Shown: one piece after another, positions 1-8,590 of the stretch | Layout: each line of letters opens with the position of its first letter | How positions within the stretch are numbered: the first letter of the stretch is position 1 | NCBI GenBank assembly: GCA_934426255.1 | Contig: CAKRYD010000009.1 | Location: 1-64,000, forward strand | Origin: an uncultured Bacteroidaceae bacterium | GTDB taxonomy: Bacteria; Bacteroidota; Bacteroidia; Bacteroidales; Bacteroidaceae | Direction of reading: 5' to 3' | Length of the DNA: 64,000 nt | Translations under genes and position numbers: made by a program | The notes under the pieces: model-generated | The model's input: only the letters and a program-made list of their open reading frames with translations | Told to the model about the DNA's origin: nothing | The model's database searches: none

Positions 1-23
1 GAAAGCCTTCCGGTCACGCCATG

Positions 24-62
24 GCGGCCTGTGAGTTCATGAAGACTCACAGGCCGCTTTTT
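24..62 (+). terminator. Rho-independent terminator of an upstream gene
   Basis: A 13-bp perfect stem (24-36 pairs with 45-57, GC-rich) with an 8-nt loop is followed by five T on the + strand. It probably ends a + strand gene lying outside the window; no coding sequence is recognisable in the first 23 bases. Confidence 0.8.
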
Positions 63-135
63 GGTATTTGCAGGTCGGGTGTCGGTCATTGAAGAGGCCC
101 ATCTGCGAGGGCAGAGACGCCGATGTGCAGGGTTG

Positions 136-287
136 CAGGTTGTTTTCTGTACATGAAACAAGTAGTGGTATGTACATGAAACAAGTAGTGTCATGTACAG
201 AAAACACGTTGTGTCATGTACATGAAACACGTTGTGTCCTATAGGGGAAACAGGTTGTTTCATGTAGATGAAACACCTTTCAATGTG
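136..287. repeat. 23-bp periodic intergenic array (array A)
   Basis: Five complete units at 151-173, 174-196, 197-219, 220-242 and 243-265, each exactly 23 bp, with partial units on both sides. Each unit runs from ACATGAAACA through a GTTGTGT-like centre to TCATGT, so a unit is itself nearly palindromic and the junctions make TGTACATG. It lies between the upstream terminator and the argF' promoter region. There is no protein-coding constraint, and the spacers are too short and too alike for a CRISPR array. Confidence 0.85.
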
Positions 288-356
288 CCGCATTGCATTG
301 GGGGATGTGTACAGCCTGATTTCTGTAAGTGCCATATTGTTTGTTTTTGCAGGCAT

Positions 357-364
357 TATTTTTG
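357..364 (+). promoter_or_regulatory. Candidate -7 box for argF'
   Basis: TATTTTTG matches the Bacteroidetes TAnnTTTG -7 element. It lies 101 bp before the argF' ATG. A -33 partner is poor (ATTG at 336-339, spacing 17), so the call is tentative. Nothing else identifiable lies in 288-465. Confidence 0.35.
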
Positions 365-465
365 TGGAATGTTGTGTCTTTGATGGTGTTTTTTTTCTAC
401 CTTTGAAGTCTGAAAGCGGCAGCATGCCGTTTTCGAGACCAATATGTTTTTATAAAGCTACAAAA

Positions 466-1428
466 ATGAAAGTATTCCGCTATGCCTCTGATTTGGGTGA
501 TTTGAGCAAGGCCTTAAGCGAGGCCTCTGAAATCAAGGCCGACCGTTTCCGGTATCAATCGTTGGGCAAGAACAAGACAGTGTTGCTAATCTTCTTCAAC
601 AACAGCTTGCGCACGCGGTTGAGCACCCAAAAGGCTGCGATGAACCTGGGGCTGAATGTTATTGTGCTGGATGTCAATCAGGGAGCATGGAAGCTGGAAA
701 CGCAGCGAGGTGTTGTGATGGATGGTGACAAGAGCGAGCATTTGCTCGAGGCCATTCCCGTCATGGCCCAGTATTGCGATATGATAGGTGTACGCACCTT
801 TGCCCGCTTTGAAAGTCGCGAGGCCGACTATACCGAGGAGATACTCAATCAATTCATAAAGTACAGCGGCCGTCCTGTCTTTTCAATGGAGAGTGCCACC
901 GTACACCCTTTGCAGGCCTTTGCCGACTTGATTACCATCGAGCAGTATAAACGCAAGCCGCGTCCCAAGGTGGTGCTGACGTGGGCTCCCCATCCCAAGG
1001 CCCTTCCTCAAGCAGTGCCCAACAGCTTTGCCCAATGGATGCAGGTCGCCGATGTGGATTTGGTGATCACTCATCCTCACGGTTATGAATTGGATCCCTT
1101 TTTCGTTGCAGGGGCCGATGTGGAATACAATCAGATGAAAGCCCTTGAGGGTGCAGACTTCGTCTATGCGAAAAACTGGAGCTGCCCCGGCGTTACCAAT
1201 CCTGCGGACTATGGTAAGGTGCTGAGCAAGGATATGGGTTGGACCATCGATGCAGCTCACATGGCAGTGACCGATGACGCGTTTTTCATGCATTGTCTGC
1301 CGGTGCGCCGCAACATGATAGTGACAGACGAAGTGATAGAAGCACCCACTTCACTGGTGATTCCCGAAGCTGCCAACCGGGAGATATCGGCCACTGTGGT
1401 ACTTAAACGAATGCTCGAAGACTTGTAG
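466..1428 (+). CDS. argF': N-succinylornithine-type carbamoyltransferase
   Basis: 320 aa. Catalyses carbamoyl transfer from carbamoyl phosphate to an N-acylated ornithine in the acylated arginine pathway of Bacteroidetes; cytoplasmic. The carbamoyl-phosphate motif FFNNSLRTR is near residue 43, and HCLPVRRN lies in the C-terminal half. The frame is open from 268, but homology starts at MKVFRYASDLGDL, which gives the family length (about 318 aa), so ATG 466 is chosen. The position equivalent, by recalled alignment, to the specificity residue (Pro90 in the B. fragilis succinylornithine enzyme, Glu92 in the Xanthomonas acetylornithine enzyme) is Ser90 here. A non-acidic residue argues for succinylornithine use. 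The next gene follows after 2 bp, suggesting co-transcription. Confidence 0.93.
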   Translation: MKVFRYASDLGDLSKALSEASEIKADRFRYQSLGKNKTVLLIFFNNSLRTRLSTQKAAMNLGLNVIVLDVNQGAWKLETQRGVVMDGDKSEHLLEAIPVMAQYCDMIGVRTFARFESREADYTEEILNQFIKYSGRPVFSMESATVHPLQAFADLITIEQYKRKPRPKVVLTWAPHPKALPQAVPNSFAQWMQVADVDLVITHPHGYELDPFFVAGADVEYNQMKALEGADFVYAKNWSCPGVTNPADYGKVLSKDMGWTIDAAHMAVTDDAFFMHCLPVRRNMIVTDEVIEAPTSLVIPEAANREISATVVLKRMLEDL

Positions 1429-1430
1429 TT

Positions 1431-2510
1431 ATGACAGTAAACGAACGGCATTTCCTGGGTTTCATACGCTATGCCCTATTTGGCGGCGAATATCCCCGTG
1501 GCATCCTGACACGCGCGGGCTGGAAAGAGCAGCAGAAAATGGCGAAGGATCAGACTGTTACCGGCCTGTTCTATACGGCTGTGTCTCAGCTTCCTCCCGA
1601 GTTGCGGCCGCCACAGCAGATGCTAATGAAGCTTTACAGCAATGTGGTGTACATGGAGAACATGAACAAGATGCTGAACCAGTGTACGTGTGATATATTC
1701 GAGATATACAAAAGCCTGGGGGCTCATCCCATCCTGCTTAAGGGACAAGAGGTGGCCACGCTGTATGAGCATCCCGAACTGCGCGCATTTGGCGACATAG
1801 ACATCTTTGTTCCCGATTGGAACAAGGCCATGGACAAATGGATTCTGGCCAATGCGGAACGCGTTGGCAGCCTTGCCGGCAAGGAACATCTGTCGGCTTT
1901 CAACTGGAAGGGTGCCGTGGTGGAAAACCACCTGTGCCTGCTGAAGTTCTACAATCGCGATTTGGCACGCAAGATGGACGACATTGTGAACAGCGAATTG
2001 CCCGAAAAGCATACGGAATGCTTCGTGACCATAGACGGCCATCAGTTGGAAGTGCTTCCCCGTACCCTTGAACTGCTGTATCAGATAGTTCATTTCTCGA
2101 AACATCTCATCCTGAGTGGAGTGGGGCTTCGCCAGTTGTGCGACATAACACTCACGATGCACCATTATTATAAGGACATCGATTCCGAAAAGCTTTGCAA
2201 ATGGTTCGACATGCTGGAAATACGCAAGATGGCCAATGCCGTAGCCGCTGCCGCCGTTCGCTATCTGGGACTTCCGTCTGAAGAAGTTCCATACGACTAC
2301 AAGCAGGACGCTTTTGGCGAGAAGGAAGATGACTTGATGGAGATTGTGATGGATGCAGCCAACTTTGGCTATTGGCTGAAGATGGGGAAGAAAAAGTCAT
2401 GGTATGAACGACTGAGCCGCAACATCCGTCAGTATGCCCGCATATATCCGTATATGCCAAAGGAGGCAAGAACAGAAATAGGGCTTGTCCTGTTGGGCAA
2501 GCTAAAGTAA
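1431..2510 (+). CDS. Nucleotidyltransferase-fold family protein
   Basis: 359 aa. Resembles the uncharacterised nucleotidyltransferase family NTP_transf_5. The diagnostic stretch is ILLKGQEVATLY followed by RAFGDIDIFV at about residues 105-125; the G-D-I-D-I pair of aspartates would be the metal-binding site of the fold. The rest is mixed alpha with no signal peptide or membrane segment, so it is probably cytoplasmic. Such proteins are often found near surface-polysaccharide genes, but here it sits 2 bp behind argF' with no polysaccharide genes. The substrate cannot be told from sequence. Confidence 0.75.
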   Translation: MTVNERHFLGFIRYALFGGEYPRGILTRAGWKEQQKMAKDQTVTGLFYTAVSQLPPELRPPQQMLMKLYSNVVYMENMNKMLNQCTCDIFEIYKSLGAHPILLKGQEVATLYEHPELRAFGDIDIFVPDWNKAMDKWILANAERVGSLAGKEHLSAFNWKGAVVENHLCLLKFYNRDLARKMDDIVNSELPEKHTECFVTIDGHQLEVLPRTLELLYQIVHFSKHLILSGVGLRQLCDITLTMHHYYKDIDSEKLCKWFDMLEIRKMANAVAAAAVRYLGLPSEEVPYDYKQDAFGEKEDDLMEIVMDAANFGYWLKMGKKKSWYERLSRNIRQYARIYPYMPKEARTEIGLVLLGKLK

Positions 2511-2536
2511 TACCGCGTTAAGCAGTGTTTTTTCAT

Positions 2537-3175
2537 TTAGTAGGGCAGGTGATAGGTCGCTTGCCCCTTTTTGTATTCGTTAATGATGAAAAGTATCGAG
2601 TCGCGGCCTGTTTGTAGCAGATTTTTGTAGGGTTTGAGCGAGCATGAGAGGTAACAGGTGGTAGAAAAAGCCGGCATATCATTGTTGGCATCGTGATAGA
2701 GCTGTATGCAGAGGGTCTTATGTCCGTCACTGGCTTGCACGATGCCACGGTCAATGTAGGAGAACTCATGCTGCTGGTCGCGGTGGGGCACCAGGAGTGT
2801 CAGGTTGACATAATGGCTTCCTCGCCATATGCTTTGCATCTTTACCGAATCCGTCCTGATTGCTTCCTCAGTGAATGCTTTCGGGGTGTCGCAGATTGCG
2901 CGTGACGAAGCAGCCACTTCTACACCATTTTCCTGCCTGATGAGGTATGCCACGTAGCGATAAGTGGTGTCGGCTTTCAGTGCAGTGAGAGGGTTTATAA
3001 TGGACAGACATTCACCCCGGTCGGTAATGAGTGACGAGCCTGTGCCTGCTGCATCGGTCAGCACATCGACAAATTCCATTTCATAGTTGGGAGCTATGTA
3101 GGTGTCGTCGCTGCAGGCTGCCAGTGTCAGTGCCAGGATAAGCAAGATGGCTCTTACCGGGGCTGCTCCTTTCAT
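2537..3175 (-). CDS. NigD-like lipoprotein
   Basis: 212 aa. The N-terminus is a signal peptide ending in LTLAAC, so Cys21 should be lipidated; SDD follows, an acidic stretch compatible with export to the surface in Bacteroidetes. The body is beta-rich with no catalytic motif. The layout (short N-terminal domain, then a C-terminal half with WRGSHYVNLTL and CIQLYHDANND) resembles the NigD-like lipoproteins of Bacteroidales; that assignment is from memory and is moderate. The start codon abuts the stop of the acyltransferase with no gap, so it is the last gene of the 7160-2537 operon. Confidence 0.6.
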   Translation of the reverse strand: MKGAAPVRAILLILALTLAACSDDTYIAPNYEMEFVDVLTDAAGTGSSLITDRGECLSIINPLTALKADTTYRYVAYLIRQENGVEVAASSRAICDTPKAFTEEAIRTDSVKMQSIWRGSHYVNLTLLVPHRDQQHEFSYIDRGIVQASDGHKTLCIQLYHDANNDMPAFSTTCYLSCSLKPYKNLLQTGRDSILFIINEYKKGQATYHLPY

Positions 3176-4339
3176 CTATGATTGCTTAGCCTCGGCGGCT
3201 GCCAAGTAGTTCTTCAAAGGGTTGGAGTACATGGTCAGCATGCAGTATTCCAGATAGTCAAGATCAGGGTCAGGCAGATTGATTTTGCCTATTTGCTGCT
3301 TCAGATAGTTCTCGAACCTGTCTTCTTCGTCTTTAGTGTATAGGTTGGCGAAGCGGCTGTTGCCGTTCAGGTGGTCGTAGGCTATATAGTTGTTGGCGTA
3401 TAGACGGTAGTGGCTGTGAATTTCGTGGTCGATGTGCTCGGATATAACGGGATAGAGCTCGGTTTTGTGCTGCTTGCCGTCCAGTGTGCCCAGCCATTCG
3501 TTCATGCAGGCTGCAGCCTGATAGTGCACGTGCCCTTTGTAGCCGAAGATACCGGTGCTCATGCTTTCCAGGTCGTCTTGCATGCTTTTTTGGAAGTCGG
3601 GATTGTCACGTCTTTGTTGAAATTCCTTAGCCTTTAAGTAATCGCAGGGGTCGTATTCGTAGGATATGCTGAGTGGCACGATGTTAAGCTGCTGCAAGCG
3701 CTCGATGATGGTGCCGGTTCCGCCCAGTCTCATCATCTTGAGGATAGAGCTTTGTGTGCGGTCGTCCGAATCTTTGGAGCGTCCCTGCCGCTGTGCTATC
3801 CAGATGCTTTCCTTCTTTTCCTTGATGGCAAAGTGCATGTAGCCGCTTAGTTGTTGGCTGGCCATGAGTTTTTGGCGCCCGTGCAGATTGCGTTTAACGA
3901 TAAAAGACTTGTTGAGTCGCACCAGATAATTAATCCATGGATATACGAGCAGGTTATTTCCGATGGCAATCTCTACGGTGTTGCCGAATCCGTTGTCGAG
4001 CATGAGTTTGCTCAGAAAGCCACTGTCGAGCACAATGTCACGGTGGTTTGACAGGAAGGTATAGTTTTTTGTCTTGTCCAATGTGCCGAAATCGACATCG
4101 GTGCCATCGGTATGCTTGTCGATGATGCTCTGCATAATGCCGTAAGAGAATGCTTTTTGGAAGTCGAGCATTGTCTTGCATTGCCGAGCTTTGTGCATGA
4201 TGGCTTCAAAGGGAATGCCGGGAAATACTTTGGCTACTACGGCCTGAAACTGTTTGTCGTCCGATAGCTTGTCGAATGCGCCCTGCATCTCTTCGGGTGT
4301 GAATGGGCGGATGTCGTCAAATTCCTTGGGAATAGTCAT
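3176..4339 (-). CDS. Glycerophosphate acyltransferase-like protein (PlsC/PlsB superfamily)
   Basis: 387 aa. Probably acylates glycerol-phosphate lipid intermediates at the inner membrane. The acyltransferase signature is NHRDIVLDS near residue 97, where the spacing is H-x5-D rather than the textbook H-x4-D. The later basic block IAQRQGRSKDSDD takes the place of the EGxRSR motif. The frame is open to 4384, but that start would lie 35 bp inside ddl; ATG 4339 leaves 10 bp after the ddl stop. It is followed without a gap by the NigD-like lipoprotein. The acyl acceptor is not determinable from sequence. Confidence 0.8.
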   Translation of the reverse strand: MTIPKEFDDIRPFTPEEMQGAFDKLSDDKQFQAVVAKVFPGIPFEAIMHKARQCKTMLDFQKAFSYGIMQSIIDKHTDGTDVDFGTLDKTKNYTFLSNHRDIVLDSGFLSKLMLDNGFGNTVEIAIGNNLLVYPWINYLVRLNKSFIVKRNLHGRQKLMASQQLSGYMHFAIKEKKESIWIAQRQGRSKDSDDRTQSSILKMMRLGGTGTIIERLQQLNIVPLSISYEYDPCDYLKAKEFQQRRDNPDFQKSMQDDLESMSTGIFGYKGHVHYQAAACMNEWLGTLDGKQHKTELYPVISEHIDHEIHSHYRLYANNYIAYDHLNGNSRFANLYTKDEEDRFENYLKQQIGKINLPDPDLDYLEYCMLTMYSNPLKNYLAAAEAKQS

Positions 4340-4349
4340 GGTGCTTTGT

Positions 4350-5351
4350 TTAGAATTTGTTTTCAATGATGTCAGTGAGCACATCGCTCATCTTCAGGCC
4401 TGCTGCCTTTACTTGCTGCGGAATGAAGCTGGTAGCTGTCATACCCGGCGTGGTGTTAATCTCCAGCATGTTAATCTTTTCATGGCCTTTTTCACCTGTC
4501 AGTATATAGTCTATGCGTATGATGCCTTGGCATCCCAGTATGTCATATATGGCTGACGTGAGTTGTTTAACCCGTAGGGTTGTGTCTTCGTTTAGTCGTG
4601 CAGGTGTGATTTCTTGTACGGCACCGTTGTATTTGGCATTGTAGTCAAAGAATTCGTCGGCCGATACAACTTCGGTTATGGGCAGTACACGGCTCACGTT
4701 GCGTGTTTTATAGCATCCGCAGGTGATTTCGACGCCTTGCATGAAGGCTTCTACCATGGCTTCGTTTCCGGCTTCGCCCATTGCAAGTTGTATGGCGCCG
4801 CGCAGTTGTTCTTTGTTTTTCACTTTGGTGACACCAAAGCTGCTACCGTCGGCTGCGGGTTTCACGAAGCAGGGCAGTCCCACTTTGGCAATGATTTGGT
4901 CGTCAGTGATGTTTTGTTCTTGTCCTTTCCTTATCAGCAGGCTTTCGGCTACTTTTACGCCCCATGACTTAAGGTATTGGTTCAGGCTGAATTTGTGGAA
5001 TGTGAGTGCTTCTACGAGCACTCCGCTGGTGGAGTAGGGCAGGCCTATCATGTCGAAGTAGCCTTGTAGCAGGCCGTTTTCTCCGGGTGTGCCGTGTATG
5101 GTGATATAGGCAAAGTCTGGCTTGATGCGGCCTTGCGGGGTGTCAAACGTGAAGTTGTTTTTGTCAACTGGGTATCTTTCGCCGTTTGCTGTTACGGCTT
5201 CCCAGCATGCACCCTTGATTTCTATGATGTGGCAATTGTATTTTTCTTTGTCCATGAACGAGTAGATGCCCTGCGCGCTGCGTAGGGATACGTCGTGTTC
5301 GGAGGAGTCTCCTCCGGCTACGATGGCTATGGTTCTTTTGTTCTGTTCCAT
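4350..5351 (-). CDS. ddl: D-alanine--D-alanine ligase
   Basis: 333 aa, ATP-grasp fold. Joins two D-alanines for the peptidoglycan pentapeptide in the cytoplasm. Visible motifs are AGGDSSEHDVS at the start, HGTPGENG around residue 87, FVKPAADGSSFGV for nucleotide binding, the omega-loop FFDYNAKY, and the metal-binding NTTPGMT near the C-terminus. The Tyr in the omega-loop is typical of Ddl rather than a D-Ala-D-Lac ligase. It lies between rluD and the acyltransferase in a minus-strand operon with a PASTA protein, so two of its genes relate to the envelope. Confidence 0.96.
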   Translation of the reverse strand: MEQNKRTIAIVAGGDSSEHDVSLRSAQGIYSFMDKEKYNCHIIEIKGACWEAVTANGERYPVDKNNFTFDTPQGRIKPDFAYITIHGTPGENGLLQGYFDMIGLPYSTSGVLVEALTFHKFSLNQYLKSWGVKVAESLLIRKGQEQNITDDQIIAKVGLPCFVKPAADGSSFGVTKVKNKEQLRGAIQLAMGEAGNEAMVEAFMQGVEITCGCYKTRNVSRVLPITEVVSADEFFDYNAKYNGAVQEITPARLNEDTTLRVKQLTSAIYDILGCQGIIRIDYILTGEKGHEKINMLEINTTPGMTATSFIPQQVKAAGLKMSDVLTDIIENKF

Positions 5352-5386
5352 GTTTTTTATGTTTTATCCTTGCGGATGGTTAGTTG

Positions 5387-6457
5387 TTATCTGTTTTCCC
5401 ATTCGTTGATGAGTGCTTGCATGTCGTTGGGCAGTGGCGATGTGAAGTCCATTTGCTGCCCGTTTCGTGGGTGGACAAATCCTAATGTGCGGGCGTGTAG
5501 TGCCTGTCGCGGACATAGTTCGAAGCAGTGTCTGACGAAGAGTCGGTAGCTGTTTTCTGTTGTTCCCCGCAGTATTTGGTCTCCTCCGTAGCGGGCGTCG
5601 TTGAAGAGTGGGTGACCTATGTGCTTCATATGTGCACGTATCTGGTGTGTGCGTCCGGTTTCCAGCACGCACTGAATCAAGGTAGTGTAGCCGTAGCGGC
5701 GTAGGACTTTATAGTGTGTTACTGCGGGTTTGCCGGTTTCGGAGCCTACAGGGAAGACGGTCATTTTCAGCCTGTCTTTGGGGTCGCGGCCTATATTTCC
5801 TTCTATGCGTCCTGTGTTTTCGTTGAAGTCGCCCCATACAAGTGCGTTGTAGCTTCTATGGGTGGTTTTGTTGAAAAACTGCAGCCCCAGGCTTGTTTTT
5901 GCCTCGGGTGTTTTGGCGATTACCAATAGTCCTGAGGTGTCTTTGTCTATGCGGTGCACGAGTCCTACTCCGGGGTCGTTGGCATCGAAGCTGCTGTTGT
6001 CTTTCAGGTGCCATGCCAGTGCGTTGACCAGTGTTCCTGTGTAGTTGCCGCATCCAGGGTGCACTACGAGTCCTGCCGGCTTGTTTATGACCATGAGGTC
6101 GTTGTCTTCATAGACCACGTCGAGCGGTATGTCTTCGGGCTCTATGGTGTTGTCGTAGGGTGGATGGTCGAGTACGATGGTTACGATGTCGCGGGGCTTG
6201 ACTTTGTAGTTGCTCTTTACGCTTTGGTCGTTGACTCTTACAAAGCCTGCTTCTGCGGCTTTTTGTATGCGGTTGCGCGAGGTGTCGCGCAGGTGCAGGT
6301 ATAGGAATTTGTCGATGCGCAGTGGCTGTTGTCCGTTGTCGGCCTGTATTCTGAAGTGTTCATACAGGCCGTCTCCCTGCTCTTCGTCCTCTATGTCTGT
6401 GAGGTTGTAAAGCGGGGTGTCGGGGATTGCTGTCATTTCCTGTGCAAGGATTTCCAT
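5387..6457 (-). CDS. rluD: RluA-family 23S rRNA pseudouridine synthase
   Basis: 356 aa. Isomerises uridines of large-subunit rRNA. An S4 RNA-binding domain lies at about residues 45-95 (IDKFLYLHLRDTSRNRIQ). The catalytic domain follows with HRIDKDTSGLLVIAKT, whose Asp is the catalytic nucleophile, and TGRTHQIRAHM further on. The start ATG 6457 lies 16 bp after the PASTA gene stop; ddl follows after 35 bp. Assignment to RluD rather than RluC or RluA rests on the S4 domain and the ddl context; the exact target uridines are inferred. Confidence 0.93.
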   Translation of the reverse strand: MEILAQEMTAIPDTPLYNLTDIEDEEQGDGLYEHFRIQADNGQQPLRIDKFLYLHLRDTSRNRIQKAAEAGFVRVNDQSVKSNYKVKPRDIVTIVLDHPPYDNTIEPEDIPLDVVYEDNDLMVINKPAGLVVHPGCGNYTGTLVNALAWHLKDNSSFDANDPGVGLVHRIDKDTSGLLVIAKTPEAKTSLGLQFFNKTTHRSYNALVWGDFNENTGRIEGNIGRDPKDRLKMTVFPVGSETGKPAVTHYKVLRRYGYTTLIQCVLETGRTHQIRAHMKHIGHPLFNDARYGGDQILRGTTENSYRLFVRHCFELCPRQALHARTLGFVHPRNGQQMDFTSPLPNDMQALINEWENR

Positions 6458-6473
6458 AAGCTGCGTGTTTCGT

Positions 6474-7160
6474 TTATTCGGCAGGTGGCACGTCGGTCAG
6501 CTCTGTTTCGCTTTGCAGGCTGTCGATGCTGTATTCGCTGTCGGCCATATCCATGTCGTTGCCATAGGTAGATCCGTCTCCTGCTACCAACACTATTTCG
6601 TCGTCGGAGTCTATACGGCTGCCTGCTCCAACGTTGTGACCGTTGCATTTGACTTCGTAGACCCAGTCTTTTTCTCCGTTGATATATTCTGTGGGTCCCA
6701 GTTTGAATCCGAGTGCGCTCAGGCTGGCTATGGCTTCTCTCAAGGAGCTGTTGTCGGCAATGTCGGGCAATACGAGCTGTGGGGCGTCGCCCGAATTGAT
6801 GACCAGTCCTACTGTGCGCCCTGTCTTTACCCGCTCACCGGCTACGATGGTCTGTTCATAGATGACTCCTGCGGGCAGGGTTTTTACGTATACGGAGTCG
6901 TCGATGCGTGCCTGCAGTCCGAGCAGTTGCAGTTTTTTGTCTGCGGCTTGTTCGCTGAGACCACGTAGATCGGGCATCCTCACTTCCTGCCCATGACGGG
7001 TGTAGATGTCTAAGCCGAAGATGGCCGATGTGAAGAGTGCTGCCGTTACAATCAGCATGGCGACAATGTTCAGCAACAATATGTTGCTTCGTTTTTTTTG
7101 CGGAGCCGGGTTGTCCTGATTGCCGGGGCCGGTAGTCTGTCCTTTACTTTTCAAAAACAT
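6474..7160 (-). CDS. PASTA-domain membrane protein
   Basis: 228 aa. A short cytoplasmic N-terminus rich in Lys, Gln and Pro precedes one membrane segment (about residues 27-50, ILLLNIVAMLIVTAALF). Two PASTA repeats follow outside the membrane, beginning at RMPDLRGLSEQAADKKL and VLPDIADNSSLREAI. The last 30 residues are acidic and probably disordered. PASTA repeats in other bacteria bind muropeptides or crosslinked peptidoglycan; there is no kinase or penicillin-binding domain here, so this would be a stand-alone sensor or scaffold. First gene of the operon with rluD and ddl. Confidence 0.88.
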   Translation of the reverse strand: MFLKSKGQTTGPGNQDNPAPQKKRSNILLLNIVAMLIVTAALFTSAIFGLDIYTRHGQEVRMPDLRGLSEQAADKKLQLLGLQARIDDSVYVKTLPAGVIYEQTIVAGERVKTGRTVGLVINSGDAPQLVLPDIADNSSLREAIASLSALGFKLGPTEYINGEKDWVYEVKCNGHNVGAGSRIDSDDEIVLVAGDGSTYGNDMDMADSEYSIDSLQSETELTDVPPAE

Positions 7161-7182
7161 GTATGCCGGTTTCTTTTGAATA

Positions 7183-7213
7183 CAAAGTTACTTCAAAATG
7201 GTATAAGTCCAAA
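7183..7213 (-). promoter_or_regulatory. Promoter of the PASTA-rluD-ddl operon
   Basis: On the minus strand TTTG (7210-7213), a 19-bp spacer and TAACTTTG (7183-7190) fit the Bacteroidetes -33/-7 promoter fully. Transcription should start near 7176, about 16 nt before the ATG. Confidence 0.7.
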
Positions 7214-7305
7214 ATATTTCCCTTTAAAAGCCGGCTTTCATAACAAAAGCATTTAGCCTTTAATATTTTTTCTGTTATGTCCTTGGTGGTTTCATGGATT
7301 ATTGG

Positions 7306-7313
7306 TAATATTG
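7306..7313 (+). promoter_or_regulatory. Candidate -7 box for the phosphodiesterase gene
   Basis: TAATATTG is one mismatch from TAnnTTTG, with CTTG (7282-7285) 20 bp upstream. The predicted start is about 30 nt before the ATG at 7350. Confidence 0.35.
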
Positions 7314-7349
7314 CAGTCAGAAAATATAGCACACACAATGTATCACAGT

Positions 7350-8261
7350 ATGAAAAGATTCGTATTAGTTGCACTTATGCCGTTGCTCCTGTTGGTGTCA
7401 GCTCCCGTGCTTGTAGAGGCCGGAGGCTGGAAGGCTAAGCATGTGGTGCTTATAGGTGTCGATGGATGGGCTTCGCACAATCTGGATGAGGCCACCAATA
7501 TTCCCAATATCCGTTGGATGATGCAGAACGGCAGTTATACTTTAAAGAAACGTTCGGTGTTGCCTTCTGCTTCGGCCATCAACTGGGCTTCGCTGTTTAT
7601 GGGTGGCGGAACCGAGATGACGGGCTATACACAGTGGAATTCAAAAATTCCCGAGATACCGTCGTTGGCCACTAACAGTCGCAACATATTTCCTACCATA
7701 TATTCGGTGCTGCGCGAGCAGTATCCGAAGATCAAGACGGCACTTACGTTTGATTGGGATGGCGTAGGTTATGTGACCGATACGGCAGCTATTGATTTCG
7801 TGAAATACGAGAAAGGACCTGCAAATGAGCCCGAAGTGGCCATAGCTGCGGGAACTGACTATATCAGAAAAGTGAAGCCCGAATTTATCACCATCTATAT
7901 CGGAGGTCTCGATGAAACAGGCCATGCGCAAGGATGGTACACAGCTCCCTATTATGAGATGCTGACCCGTGTCGACAATGCCGTGGGTGAGATAGTCAAG
8001 GCTGTAAAGGATGCAGGTATCTATGACAACACAATTTTTATATTGACGAGCGACCACGGAGGCATCAACAAGGGACATGGCGGCATCACCCTTGAAGAGA
8101 TGGAGACTCCCTTTGTGGTATGTGGCAAGAACATAAGAAAGGGATATGTGATGAACGATCCGATGATGCAATTCGATGTTGCGGCTACCATAGCCTACAT
8201 GTTCAATGCCAAGTTGCCCAAGTGTTGGCGCGGTCAGCCCATGAAAGAGATATTCAGGTAA
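7350..8261 (+). CDS. Secreted alkaline-phosphatase-superfamily phosphodiesterase / nucleotide pyrophosphatase
   Basis: 303 aa. The N-terminal signal peptide (MKRFVLVALMPLLLLVSAPVLV) predicts periplasmic or outer location. Metal and catalytic motifs of the type I phosphodiesterase/NPP family are visible: GVDGW (first metal Asp), PSASAINWASLFMG (nucleophile region, Ser rather than the usual Thr), GGLDETGHAQG (Asp and His ligands), SDHGGINKGHGG (Asp-His ligands). ATG 7350 is preferred because the peptide starts MKR; an in-frame ATG at 7338 adds four residues. Substrate is unknown. A terminator follows directly. Confidence 0.82.
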   Translation: MKRFVLVALMPLLLLVSAPVLVEAGGWKAKHVVLIGVDGWASHNLDEATNIPNIRWMMQNGSYTLKKRSVLPSASAINWASLFMGGGTEMTGYTQWNSKIPEIPSLATNSRNIFPTIYSVLREQYPKIKTALTFDWDGVGYVTDTAAIDFVKYEKGPANEPEVAIAAGTDYIRKVKPEFITIYIGGLDETGHAQGWYTAPYYEMLTRVDNAVGEIVKAVKDAGIYDNTIFILTSDHGGINKGHGGITLEEMETPFVVCGKNIRKGYVMNDPMMQFDVAATIAYMFNAKLPKCWRGQPMKEIFR

Positions 8262-8299
8262 GTCAGGTCGCTGACGGCTCTGTCGGGCCGTTGGTGTAA

Positions 8300-8339
8300 A
8301 GGCGGTACGGTTGTAAGTCAACTGTGCCGCCTATTTTTG
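8300..8339 (+). terminator. Rho-independent terminator after the phosphodiesterase gene
   Basis: A 14-bp stem with two G-U pairs (8300-8314 with 8319-8332), a short loop and the run ATTTTTGG. Confidence 0.8.
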
Positions 8340-8373
8340 GCTCTATACATTCCGAGGCACCAAAATGCAGCGT

Positions 8374-8590
8374 GCGATGTGTACAGCTTGAGCGTGCGAT
8401 GTGTACAGAACGTGCGAGCGATGTGTACAGACCGTAGGTAGCGATATGTATAGATCGTGCTTGCGATGTGTACAGATCGTTCATGCGATGTGTACAGACC
8501 GTAAGTTGCGATATGTACAGATCGTGAGGTGCGATGTGTACAGATCGTTCATGCGAAGTGTACAGACCGTAAGCTGCAATGTCAGGCATG
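8374..8590. repeat. 22/23-bp periodic intergenic array (array B)
   Basis: Nine units start at 8374, 8396, 8418, 8441, 8463, 8485, 8508, 8531 and 8553, each beginning GCGATGTGTACAG or a close variant and lasting 22 or 23 bp. The variable halves repeat every third unit (ACCGTA-type, ATCGTG-type, ATCGTTCAT-type), giving a higher-order period of about 67 bp. Every full unit has TGTACA or TGTATA near its centre, as in array A. Both strands are open by chance across the array, but the reading is repeat-driven. Confidence 0.85.

Noticed and set aside
136..287. CRISPR array
   Set aside because: The period is 23 bp with no separate unique spacers and no cas genes; the same holds for arrays B, C and D.
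268..465. 66-codon extension of argF'
   Set aside because: It has no similarity to the carbamoyltransferase family and starts next to repeat array A; the family length fits ATG 466.
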